Shown here: one piece after another, positions 34,080 to 42,736 of the stretch
How the letters are laid out: every line of letters begins with the position of its first letter
Position numbering within the stretch: position 1 is the stretch's first letter
Assembly: GCA_000226015.1 (NCBI GenBank)
Contig: JH154602.1
Coordinates: forward strand, 63,026 to 105,761
From: Mnemiopsis leidyi
Lineage: Eukaryota > Ctenophora > Tentaculata > Lobata > Bolinopsidae
DNA: 42,736 nt
Direction: 5' to 3'
Translations under genes and position numbers: made by a program
The notes under the pieces: model-generated
Told to the model about the DNA's origin: nothing
Databases searched by the model: none
What the model saw: the letters and a program-made list of their open reading frames with translations, nothing else

Positions 34080-34291
34080 GGTTTGAATTAAGTTGTTTTC
34101 TTTTATCGAGGGTACCTTGCAGAGTTTGAGAAAGTTAAGAATTACTCTGGACAGTATCTGTTACCGAGTCTTATCTGCCCCAAATTTTTTATGGCTTGGT
34201 TGCACTTTTTCATCTTGATTTTCCTAACCCCCAGAATTGATTTTCGGACGATTTCTATACTTTCATACATAACTGGCTTAGATTAGTGTAC

Positions 34292-34297
34292 AATAAA
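34292..34297 (+). terminator. UBAC1 poly(A) signal AATAAA
   Basis: Canonical hexamer (acaataaaagac) 213 nt after the UBAC1 stop codon, followed by T-rich sequence. Confidence 0.6.
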
Positions 34298-34454
34298 AGA
34301 CAGCGGTTTTTCCTTTTTATGATTTTTGTTTGACAAAAAGACTTTAACTGTGATTTCAAAATGCTGGTATTGTTTTTGAAGGCGACGTTGAAGATAATGG
34401 GGAATTTTGCGGTCATTTCGTTTTCCGAAGATTGTTATACATAATATTTAACTG

Positions 34455-34460
34455 TTTATT
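34455..34460 (-). terminator. Minus-strand AATAAA
   Basis: TTTATT on the plus strand reads AATAAA on the minus strand, about 240 nt past the stop of the possible terminal exon at 34700-34812. It supports a minus-strand transcript that ends here, about 160 bp from the UBAC1 signal. Confidence 0.45.
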
Positions 34461-34699
34461 TGTAAATTTATACTCAATTGGATTTCAGTTAGATTTAATT
34501 ACTCCTTTTGCTTATAAATACCATCATATAAATCATAAATACGCCATCAATGATCGCTTTATATAAAACGCTGGGCCCAGCCCAAACTCGTGATTATAAA
34601 AGACTCCAAATAATAAGAAAACATAAGAAAAACAAAAATTCCCTTAAGTCCATCGATTTCTCGTCACTGCCGCCGCTCCGTCTAATATCACCGAGAAAG

Positions 34700-34812
34700 T
34701 TACATGTACAGAGCATAGTAAGCGGAGGCGGCTAGTCCGACAGCTGCGGCAGCGCCAACCCCCAGTGTCTGTCCCAAACTGCTGCCCTTTTCTTCTTCTG
34801 CTCCTTTCCTGC
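34700..34812 (-). other. Possible extra terminal exon of the SLC35G-like gene
   Basis: A minus-strand segment with a strong acceptor (ttccttgcag) and an open frame RKGAEEEKGSSLGQ, then a Gly/Ala-rich hydrophobic helix, ending YYALYM and TAA. If the transporter exon is spliced at 35287 (act g|gtcaag), the phase fits and the last residues QE would be replaced by these 36. The donor is weak. Without splicing the transporter simply ends at 35276. Confidence 0.4.
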
Positions 34813-35275
34813 CTGCAAGGAATTGAGTTTGGAGAGATCAGGTTATCAGTCGTCACGCCCAATGCTGTTTTAAAGATTTACAATTTCGAATTCAAAAAGT
34901 TGGGATAGAAGACTATGTTTTCATTAAGATATCAAGTAAAAAATTATAATAATTAAGTTATGACCTGTTAAGTTAAGAATGAACGTTGAGTCATTTTAGT
35001 CGAAATTTGACGGAAAATGAGAGATCGCTTTACTGAGAAGTCAAAATGTACAATAACTGTACACAATTTACAATATTTGGGCAATACACATTATACATTC
35101 AACTCAAGAAATAACTAAGGCGACAAATAAATATTTCTAAAAATTGACTACCCATGATTCAATGGCTCAAAGAAAAATACATAGAAAACCATCAATCTGC
35201 AATTCTGATTAAACTGTTTTTCTGTTAGTAAAAGTAAGCCGAAATCTCATTTCAAGGCCGCATCCTAATCCAGTC

Positions 35276-37699
35276 CTACTCTTGACCAGTTAAATAATAC
35301 ATCATAGTGGCACATCCTACGATGACCGAAATTCCAGCGGTCTCCATAATTGAGGGTATTTCACCGAACAGCACCAGCTGAAATGTAAAGGCCCACACAA
35401 TGCTGGATGTTCTCAAAATAGTTATCAAGCTGGTGGGAAGTCTGGATCCGGTTCCAACTTCCATTAGGAGGGGACGTCCGAAAAACATGAGAGCTCCGAG
35501 GGCTGTGAGCGCCAGAGCATCCCATCCTGGTAGTTCCATGATCTTGTAGCCCACGTTACCTTTGAAGGGTAGCAGGGCGATGCAGAGAATGGTTGCGACA
35601 ATGTTGTTGTAGAAGGTGAACTGCGAGAAGTGTAACCTACCCTCTCCCTCCATCATCATCTTTCTGTTGAGGATCATCGTCAGAGCTCTCAGCACGTTCA
35701 TGGTGATGGCAAGACCGATTGCGATGTACCGCTCCGTATCGAACTCTTCAAACTGGCTGATATCTCCGCTTCCAAACAAGAAGTCCGGCTGGGATATCAG
35801 AAACACGCCCGCTACACTCGTCATTATGCAAGCCCATTGCTTCATATCCATGGTAGTTTTCAGTATCAGCCAGTTCAATACTGATTGTGTGACAGGAGAC
35901 ATTCCCATGAGGGCAGCGGTGAGACCTAGAGGGAGCTTTCTGGCAACGTAGAGTTGAGCAAATGTCTGGAATACCGTCATTCCGATTCTCATTGCTAAAC
36001 TCTTCTTGTTTTCGATTTCTGACAGCTTTAAGGACATCCCCTTGAAGCTTTTGGCATAAATCGCAGCAAGTCCTAAACATATTATGGAACGAAGGAATCG
36101 AACTTGAACTATTGGTGCAACTTTGGATGCAAGTTTCAATGTCATGATGGAGCCGCTCATGCAGAATGTGCCAGCCAGCATTATCAGAACTCCCTTTAAA
36201 CTTGCTTCAGCTTTTCCTCCTTTTCCTCCCTTTCCTTTTCCACCCTTTCCTTTCCTTCCTTTCATTTTTCCGTCTTTAGGACCTTGACTGTTTTGATGTT
36301 CCTGGTCTGCTCTTTGTGCTTCTCTTTTAAGTCTGTCAATTTCATCGACCGGGGGTGCTATATTGTCTCGATGCCGCAATTGGGCTGAAAAATTTAGAGA
36401 TCAGTAAATCGGAATTTAGAGTTGCTTGGGAAGTTTGGTTTTGTTTTGAGATTCGACCATTGCCATTTGGCAATTGAGTTTATTACTTGGAGTCGGACTT
36501 AGTTTAAGAAGGCGTTGCTAAAAAATTTTACTTGTTGACAAACACTTTCCGATTTACTGGTCTCTATCAAGCCAAAATCAAACAACCCTCCGCTCAAATT
36601 AGAATAAATTGAGGATATAATCTTAGTCTACTTTGTTATGCTTCAGGGTTAATATAAGCAATAATATAGATACAATCTTGATAAGTTACAAAGTATTAGT
36701 AATGAAGAAATTATCAGTAAATTATTATCCTACCTTCGCCAGGGCCTCCATGCTTTCCGCCTCCTCTTCCACCTTTTCCACCTTCACCACCACCTCTTCC
36801 ACCGCCACCAGCTGCTCCACCTCGTTTTCCACCCTCTCCTTGGCCTGCCTCAGAACCGCCTCTCCCACCGGGGCCTCCCCCACGCTTGCCACCTTCACCC
36901 CCTCCTCGACCTCCTCGTCCGCTTTCTCCTCCGCCTCTTCCACCTTCGCCTCCAGCTTCTCCACCTCCTCTTCCACCTCCTCTGCCGCTTTCTCCGCCGC
37001 CTCTACCTCCACGCTTGCCACCCTCTCCGCCACCACGACCACCTTGTCCTCCTTCCCCAGGTCCTCCTTCCCCTGGTCCATCGCCTACATTCCCACCTCC
37101 TCTACCTCCGCCCTTGCCTCCTCTTTTGCCTCGCTCTGAAAAAATCTCTGTTATCTTTAAGATATGCGAAAAAGGAATGACATTGATTGTCATTGAAATT
37201 TCGAGTATCGCTATCAACTATATGGTAATAGGATTGGGAGATTTAAGGAATTGAGCTAAAATGTAAAAGCGATTTACCTGATTTCGCTTTTTGTTGATGC
37301 TCAATGTAAGCGTCCACATCACCAAGGGTCGCGGTTATTTCATCGAAATCATCATTTGTATTGTTTGAGGAGATAAAGTCGTCAAATATCGCAACGTTCT
37401 TCTCCACCTCTGCTGTAATTCAAAAAAACTTATTTTTGACACTCCTACCTCACTTTAAACTATATAGTTTGAATTCATAAACTCAACTTATATTTATAAA
37501 GTGACACTAGACCGTGACGTCACACTAACAGTTCGGGGTCAATCGTATCAGTGTCAGCTTGCAAAAGTTTTACAGCTGACTTTTCGCCAAGATTAATCTA
37601 ACATGAACTGTAGCACTAGTAATACAAATTCATAATAGTACCTAATTTCACTATCAGCATATAAGTGTCAAACGTAAGTATCAAGAATTTACCTGTCAT
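35276..37699 (-). CDS. EamA/SLC35G-type transporter with Gly-rich N-terminus
   Basis: Four exons on the minus strand, phase-consistent: 37699-37693 (ATGACAG), 37412-37278, 37135-36734, 36384-35276; 550 aa. Exons 1-2 give an acidic N-terminus (VEKNVAIFDDFISSNN, then DDFDEITATLGDVDAYIE). Exon 3 gives about 133 residues of almost pure Gly/Arg/Lys/Glu (RGGGEGGKRGG-like units). Exon 4 starts with a charged helix and another KGKGGKGGK run, then about ten membrane helices of the drug/metabolite transporter superfamily. The EamA repeat signature SPVTQSVLNWLILK, then GVFLISQPDFLFG, matches SLC35G (human SPVFTSIFAWICLK, GVILIVRPPFLFG). The substrate is unknown. An acceptor cccag lies 32 nt before the ATG. 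The Gly-rich region is unusual for this family. It converges on UBAC1. Confidence 0.85.
36734..37135 (-). repeat. Coding Gly/Arg/Lys minisatellite
   Basis: Degenerate 9-18 bp units of ggaggtggaagaggcgga type keep frame across all 402 bp and encode GGRGGGE/GGK repeats. The plus strand reads as a long pro-rich frame, which is a shadow. Confidence 0.85.
37515..37522. promoter_or_regulatory. CRE-like TGACGTCA palindrome
   Basis: A full consensus cAMP-response element inside intron 1 of the transporter gene, about 180 bp inside its start codon. It may act on this gene's promoter; the evidence is the eight-base match only. Confidence 0.3.
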
Positions 37700-37739
37700 A
37701 GTTCCTGATATACAAGTCGCGCTAATAACTTCTGGGAAA

Positions 37740-38150
37740 ACTGTGACTTAGAGCTGTGGTTGCAATGTAACTGGGAAAGTGTAGAACTAGAAGTTTACAG
37801 AACTGTTTGATTATTTACATAAGCGTAGGCATGGCTTGGAAATTTGCGTGGGTACGTAAAGGTTAACCCTGGAAATGGTTATGTCAAGGTTCTACGTGAG
37901 TAAGACAATTAAGTGTAAATGTAATGTTTACAAGTTCTTCAATGTATAAGTCTTTATCGAAGCTCAGTGACACTGACAGAAGTTATTAATAATTCAATTT
38001 TATATCCAAAATCGGCACCTTTTTTATTAAACAGCTCGGCGTCCTTTTTCAAGAAAGATTAAATTATTGATCAAAATCAATGCGAGTCCTAAGCAAAGTT
38101 TAAATTGTTAACTATAAATATAATTTTGCAATTGCATTTAGTTAATTCAC
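37740..38150. other. Upstream region of the SLC35G-like gene
   Basis: AT-rich with no recognised gene. It probably contains the minus-strand promoter. Confidence 0.45.
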
Positions 38151-38390
38151 TAGTCTGACTCTGTCCAACCCTCATTCGAAGCAAATAAAATGTGCAAGGT
38201 GGTGCTTTCCGCAAGCATTGGCACAGCAACAAAACGTGGAATTGGAAATCAGTACTAGAAATCAGTACTAGAGTATAGTAGTTGGTAGTACAACTACAAG
38301 AAATTCTGTTAACAGTTAAGGCGGTCCACTGCTTTCATCGTCAAAGTCAAATAGAATCCCTGACCACATGGCGAGACTGCGGCCCGAGCT

Positions 38391-38466
38391 TGTTGTCTAA
38401 CTTTGTCCGACCCTCGTTCGAAGCGAATGCAAATAAAATGTCAGGAGGGTGCGCGCTGCCGTACAA
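38391..38466 (+). repeat. Dispersed repeat head, copy B
   Basis: Nearly identical to 1921-1999 through gtcaggagggtgcgcgctgc. A weaker related copy (tgtccaaccctcattcgaag) lies at 38151-38200. Confidence 0.85.
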
Positions 38467-39330
38467 CATACAACCTTGACGTTGACCTAACGACCTGTTG
38501 GTTCAGCTTTGACGAATTGACGGTGACCTGGTGGTTGACGAGATTATATTTATATCCGCAACAACCTGGCGGTTTATCCTTGACGACGATATGATGGCTT
38601 AGCGTGAGTTTAAAAGAGACATCTTGGTTTAGCACGGACGTAGACCTGCACTGGCAGTGGCAGCTTCAGTCAAATCACTCAAACGTTGTTTGCGTTGCTG
38701 CCGCGGCGCAGCAAGAAAGCCAATTTCGAAATTAAAATTTGAAAACGGGCCGCAACGTGAAGCTAGGCAGCTTACATCTTAGCATCGAGGGCGATTAGCG
38801 GTATAACCTTGCAACGGCGACCTGGTGGTAAAGCGTTGACGGCGACGTTATGGCGATCCAACAGTTTAGCATTGAGGATGTGGGATGACATGTCGTCTTA
38901 CTCTTAGCCTTGACGGCAACGGAGTGGCTTAGACTTACCAGCGAGCTATCAGTTTAGTATCGACTTTGAGGGCCATTTGGCGGTCTAGCATTGAGGGCGA
39001 CCTGGTGGGTTAGCCTTGACCGTGACGCAGCGACAAAATAGTTTAGCCTTGATCATGATGGTGACATGGCGGTTGAGTCTTGACGGTGACCTAGCGGTTT
39101 AAACTTAGCCTCGACAGTTGACGGTGACCTGACAATCTAACCTTGACAGCAACGCCGACATTTTGCCTTTGAAGCATTGACCTGGCTGCTTAGCCTTAAC
39201 AATATATGATTAAGACTAAGACCGACCTGGTGCGGTTTAGTATTGAGGGCGACCTGATGGCTTAGCTTTGACGGTGACTTGGCAGATTAGCCTTAACAGC
39301 GACCTGGCTGTTAAGCCTTACAAGGCTAAG
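38466..39330 (+). repeat. Degenerate satellite, ttgacggtgacctggcgg core
   Basis: About 865 bp of loosely repeated units of roughly 25-35 bp built from ccttgacg, gtgacctggcgg and ggtttagc motifs. Unit length and sequence vary widely, so it is old. It follows repeat head B directly. Ends near 39305-39365 with short gcctataa/ccgc repeats. Confidence 0.85.
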
Positions 39331-39969
39331 CCGCCTATAAAGCCTATAACCGCTTATAAAGCCTATAAGTATAACCGCCTATCATGTCACTGTCATGGCG
39401 GCGACACGATATTGATGGCTTGGTACCACGAATTTGTACGCGTCAAATATTTTGTTTCACAAAGCAGTAAGACAAATTTTGAAATCCATCTCAAGCGTCA
39501 TAAAAAGGATGTTAATTCATTAATCATTATTTAAATTATATATTACAGCAAAGTCCAAATCATTTTAATGCACTTTCTATTTTTTTAATTGAGTCCGTAT
39601 CTTATAGTTATAGCTCCGCAAACGTTCATGTGATCATCGAATTTCGAGACTTCCAAGCGGCGGCAAAGCACACTCCAAACTATGCAAATAAACTCTTCGT
39701 TACATCTTCTTAGCTGCATGAAATAGTATTCTGTTGATAAGAACTAGGTATTAATGATATGAAGTAGTTTCATCAAATGTCAGCCTAATGTCCTAATCTG
39801 AGACGACATTACTCGGGGTAGATTATGCTAAAAAGTAAACAAAAATGTCACTCACTTAGGGTTCATCTGAATCCAATCGTGTGGATGAACTATGATCGAT
39901 CGCTCTACATCCTAGGAATATATAAGTTAGTGTACTTTCACTTTTTACGTCAGATCTAGTAGTTTCGAA
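39331..39969. other. Intergenic, no recognisable gene
   Basis: After short gcctataa repeats (to about 39380) the sequence is AT-rich. The 39268-39534 plus frame starts in the satellite and has no family features. Confidence 0.45.
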
Positions 39970-40349
39970 AGTCTCTTAGATCTGTAACAGAGTATCTAGA
40001 ACACTATACTTGATCGATCACAGAGAACCTGATAGTATCTTAGATCTGTAACAGGGTATCTAGAACACTACTTGATAGATCACTGGGTACCTGATAGTCT
40101 CTAAGATCTATAACAGGGTATCTAGAACACTACCTGATAGATCATAGAGTACCTGATAGTATCTTAGATCTATAACAGGGTATCTAGAACACTCCTTGAT
40201 AGATCACAGAGTACCTGATAGTCTCTTAGATCTGTAACAGAGTATCTAGAACACTACTTGATAGATCGCAGAGTACCTGATAGTCTCCTAGATCTGTAAC
40301 AGGGTATCTAGAACACTACTTGATAGATCGCAGAGTACCTGATAGTCTC
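39970..40349 (+). repeat. 62-bp tandem array, six copies
   Basis: Units start at 39970, 40034, 40096, 40158, 40220 and 40282, with the next partial at 40344. The period is exactly 62 bp after the first unit (64). Each holds agatct or agatcta, gggtatctagaacacta, gatagatc and gtacctgatagt. Copies are about 90-95% identical by eye. The array ends in a T run. It has no shared reading frame (62 is not a multiple of 3). Confidence 0.96.
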
Positions 40350-41450
40350 TTTTTTTTTCTCAATAGTTCGATTTTTGGTTATAGCAAAATGAAATTATAT
40401 TGATTACATAGGTATAGCGACAAAAGTATATGGGGACACGGAATCACACCATTGATAGCAAGATTATATTTATACATAGTTGGATATCGTTAGTAGTTGG
40501 ATCCTATCGTTGATCTTAATGTTACGAGTAAAGGATTACTCATCCCCCAGCTGAGATCTGAAAGAAAAATGTGGATTATGCTGACCATCGCTAGCGACAT
40601 CTTCAATTAAAGAGAAAAACTAACAATTCGGATAAAACATCATTTAATGCACTACTTATTGGATCTTTCTTCAAATCCAAACCATATACGAAGTTATTCA
40701 CCTAACTGCCACTTTAACTAGTGAGTCCAGTTTGTCTTGTATTCGCTCGAAAAAAGCAAATCCGGTTTTAGTGCGAACTGCGAGCTCCCTCCTCTTCTTT
40801 CTTTTTCACGACACTGAAAAAGTGTCCAGATTTAAGGTTTAATTGAGTCTGTGGTGTATATCTTGAAATTGCCAACATGACATTTCTGCACATACCAATC
40901 TCAGTGAATTTATAATGCTCACAAACTATAGAATCACATCTTCTTTACATTACTTACTAGTATTGGTCGTGATTGGTTAAAAGTCTGGACTCTTCTTTGA
41001 TGACATTGGTTTGCATCTCCTCGTAGATTGCCATATCTGTACTGTACAGTAATTGAAGGGTTATTGAAAATATAGTCTAATTGGAGTAGAATAGTAGACA
41101 ACAAATCAAACAATTTATATTATCAAAAATTACTTGCATGCTGGCTGCATAACTTCAAGTTGTTAATGGTAACGACACCTAAGTATCCGAGGATTATGAA
41201 AGGGTGCCTAGCTGAGAACAATAAAATACGGTCGTAAATATCGATAAATAGTATGGTTAAAAATATACTTTCCCAGGCACTGATTATTCATCATAATCCA
41301 ACTGTATGACATGTCATACAACATAAAAATAACATACATTAAATAAGTTTTTACTACTTCCACAGTTTTTAAAACATAAGAACTGGTGGTTCGAGTTCCT
41401 CGACAAGATTTCTGAAAACACTTTTGCTCAGCCACGTTTCTTGGTGCTGG
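40350..41450. other. Intergenic, no recognisable gene
   Basis: AT-rich; neither strand shows a frame with family features. It separates the 62-bp array from the LINE fragment. Confidence 0.45.
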
Positions 41451-41888
41451 CTATCGAAGCTGCAGGGAAGGGCCGGTAGAGCTAAGTTGGTCGTGCTTGG
41501 AGGGGCCGGTGAGAATTGAGAGAAAAGCCGCAAATGGGAAAAATGGAGGCTGCTCACGGAGCAGAGTTCCTCTCAAAACAAAAAGGTGGGAAATTTCCCT
41601 ATTATTGATAAGAAACCCCAATCCGCCATGGTACTGGTAGCCATTCTTCTGGTTGAACAAAAGGAGGCAATTATTTCCTGGAACTCTGATACCTGATTCT
41701 GAAAATTTTGTCAGTTTAGTTTCTTGTAAACCTACGATATCCAAATCATGTCTGTCACAGTCCAGAGCAAGTTGAAGTTGCTTGCCCGTTTTTGTTAAAC
41801 CCCGAATATTCGATGTTGCAAAGCCTAGAAGAGCAAAGCCTAGAAGAGCAATCGGTTGCTTCTCAACTGAAATCTTTGCTCTGTTCAA
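41451..41888 (-). mobile_element. LINE endonuclease-domain fragment
   Basis: The minus frame reads TSNIRGLTKTGKQLQLAL, then DLDIVGLQETKL, then GGLGFLINNRE. This is the opening of the APE-type endonuclease/exonuclease/phosphatase domain of a non-LTR retrotransposon ORF2, with the QETK catalytic motif. A 15-bp tandem duplication (aaagcctagaagagc) encodes ALLGF twice. Homology fades after about residue 115, so it is truncated and probably dead. Confidence 0.78.
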
Positions 41889-41999
41889 CCCACACGGGAG
41901 CTAGATCGAAGTATCTCCGTCCCCGTTTTCAGGTTATTATGTAGCGTTATAAGACATGCTACAAACTTTAGTGTAAACAAGGATTGTTAAGTCAGTGCA

Positions 42000-42240
42000 A
42001 CGAGGAAACTAGAAAAAGGTGGGAGACGAGAAAAGGGGACAAGGAGGACTGAGGAGACGACGAGAGGTCTGGACGAGAAGGAGATAAGAGGAGGAGATTA
42101 GGAGGAAACAAGGCGGAGAAGATAAGACGAATAGGAAACGAGAAGAGGAGACGAGATGAGATGAGAAACGAGAGGAAGCGACGAGGAGACAAGAGGAGGG
42201 GACGAAGAGGAGATGATGGGAGGAGGATCAGGAGACAAAA
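42000..42240 (+). repeat. Purine-rich (GA) minisatellite
   Basis: About 240 bp that is almost entirely A and G on the plus strand, built of gaggagacgag-like units with occasional C or T. Such tracts can form triplex (H-DNA). The minus-strand frames here are Ser/Leu/Pro-rich shadows. Confidence 0.92.
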
Positions 42241-42649
42241 TTGTCTGTAAAGAAAAATTGTTCATTATATAATACGATGTCATTTTTCAGGAGTTTGAAC
42301 TCCAGACTGCCTAACAGCTAAAAGTGTTAAATTGTGTACTGCTCGATGGTTGACGTACGCCTCCCGAGTTTTACATCCATACATATCATGTTCGTATCCC
42401 GACTATCTAAATCTTGGTACTGCAGCAAAGGCTTTGACAAAATACATTATATTTTTTTACTGCCAAGTAAGGTTTTTAGAACCTGAATAAACGTGTAAGC
42501 GAAATTTATTTGTATTATCATCTACACAATACCTTTCTACAGTCTCTCACTATACAAATACAATCTTGAATAGGTATTAATTTCACCATTGTTATCTTTG
42601 AAATCTATATCTGTTTAAAGGCCGACTTATCACCAACACTACGCAGATC

Positions 42650-42680
42650 AAACGGATTAAACGGATTAAACGGATTAAAC
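42650..42680 (+). repeat. aaacggatt short tandem repeat
   Basis: Three exact 9-bp units plus a partial fourth. Confidence 0.9.
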
Positions 42681-42736
42681 ATTCAAAGTCTTATTACAAA
42701 AACATGTAATGTCAGACTCAAAAAAACAAATTCAAA

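Noticed and set aside
36886..37254. Proline-rich plus-strand frame (PPSPPPRPP type), and Ser/Thr-rich and acidic frames in the same interval
   Set aside because: Shadows of the Gly-rich minus-strand exon; only the minus frame has matching splice sites and phase with its neighbours.
37831..37851. ATG followed by a splice-donor-like tg|ggtacgt as a first exon of a plus-strand gene
   Set aside because: No downstream exon with a recognisable product was found on the plus strand.
39970..40349. CRISPR-like regular repeat
   Set aside because: Contiguous 62-bp tandem units without unique spacers, in an animal genome.
41369..41557. 62-codon minus frame ending EELEPPVLMF
   Set aside because: Overlaps the LINE fragment in another frame and shows no family features.

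Overview
This is nuclear DNA from an animal. The genes are split by many short GT-AG introns, intergenic spacers are AT-rich, and the deducible proteins are metazoan housekeeping proteins. The rhodopsin-class receptor resembles the large uncharacterised receptor families of cnidarians. Almost every start codon has a 3' splice acceptor 9-55 nt in front of it with no visible upstream exon, which would fit an animal that uses spliced-leader trans-splicing, as hydrozoan cnidarians and ctenophores do. A cnidarian, perhaps hydrozoan, is my best guess. It rests on recall and inference, not on a search.

Layout. 1-4800 is repeat-rich. It holds the 3' end of a non-LTR retrotransposon, a 48-bp perfect palindrome, two sets of long direct repeats, a frameshifted fragment of a second LINE clade and a 285-bp MITE-like element. 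4883-34079 is a run of five plus-strand genes: a TRIM37-like RING/B-box/MATH gene (one frameshift), ATE1 arginyltransferase (2 exons, 483 aa), DCTN3 dynactin p24 (4 exons, 184 aa), PI4KA phosphatidylinositol 4-kinase alpha (42 exons, about 2,020 aa, 20 kb) and UBAC1 (6 exons, 343 aa). PI4KA intron 8 (13854-16908) carries two nested genes: a small one-helix membrane protein on the same strand and a complete three-exon GPCR on the opposite strand. A minus-strand gene (37699 down to 35276, possibly 34700) encodes a 10-helix EamA/SLC35G-type transporter with a long Gly/Arg/Lys-rich N-terminal region, and converges on UBAC1. From 38 kb to the end the window is again repeat-rich: a degenerate satellite whose head and core also occur near 2 kb, a 62-bp tandem array, a LINE endonuclease fragment and a 240-bp purine-only-like tract.

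The genes do not form one pathway. ATE1, UBAC1 and TRIM37 all touch ubiquitin-dependent turnover or quality control, DCTN3 serves dynein transport and PI4KA makes PI4P. Their adjacency looks like ordinary gene packing, although the same-strand series combined with leader-like acceptors makes polycistronic or trans-spliced expression worth testing. All exon joins below were made by hand from splice dinucleotides, reading phase and protein similarity recalled from known families. Phases agree across all 42 PI4KA exons.
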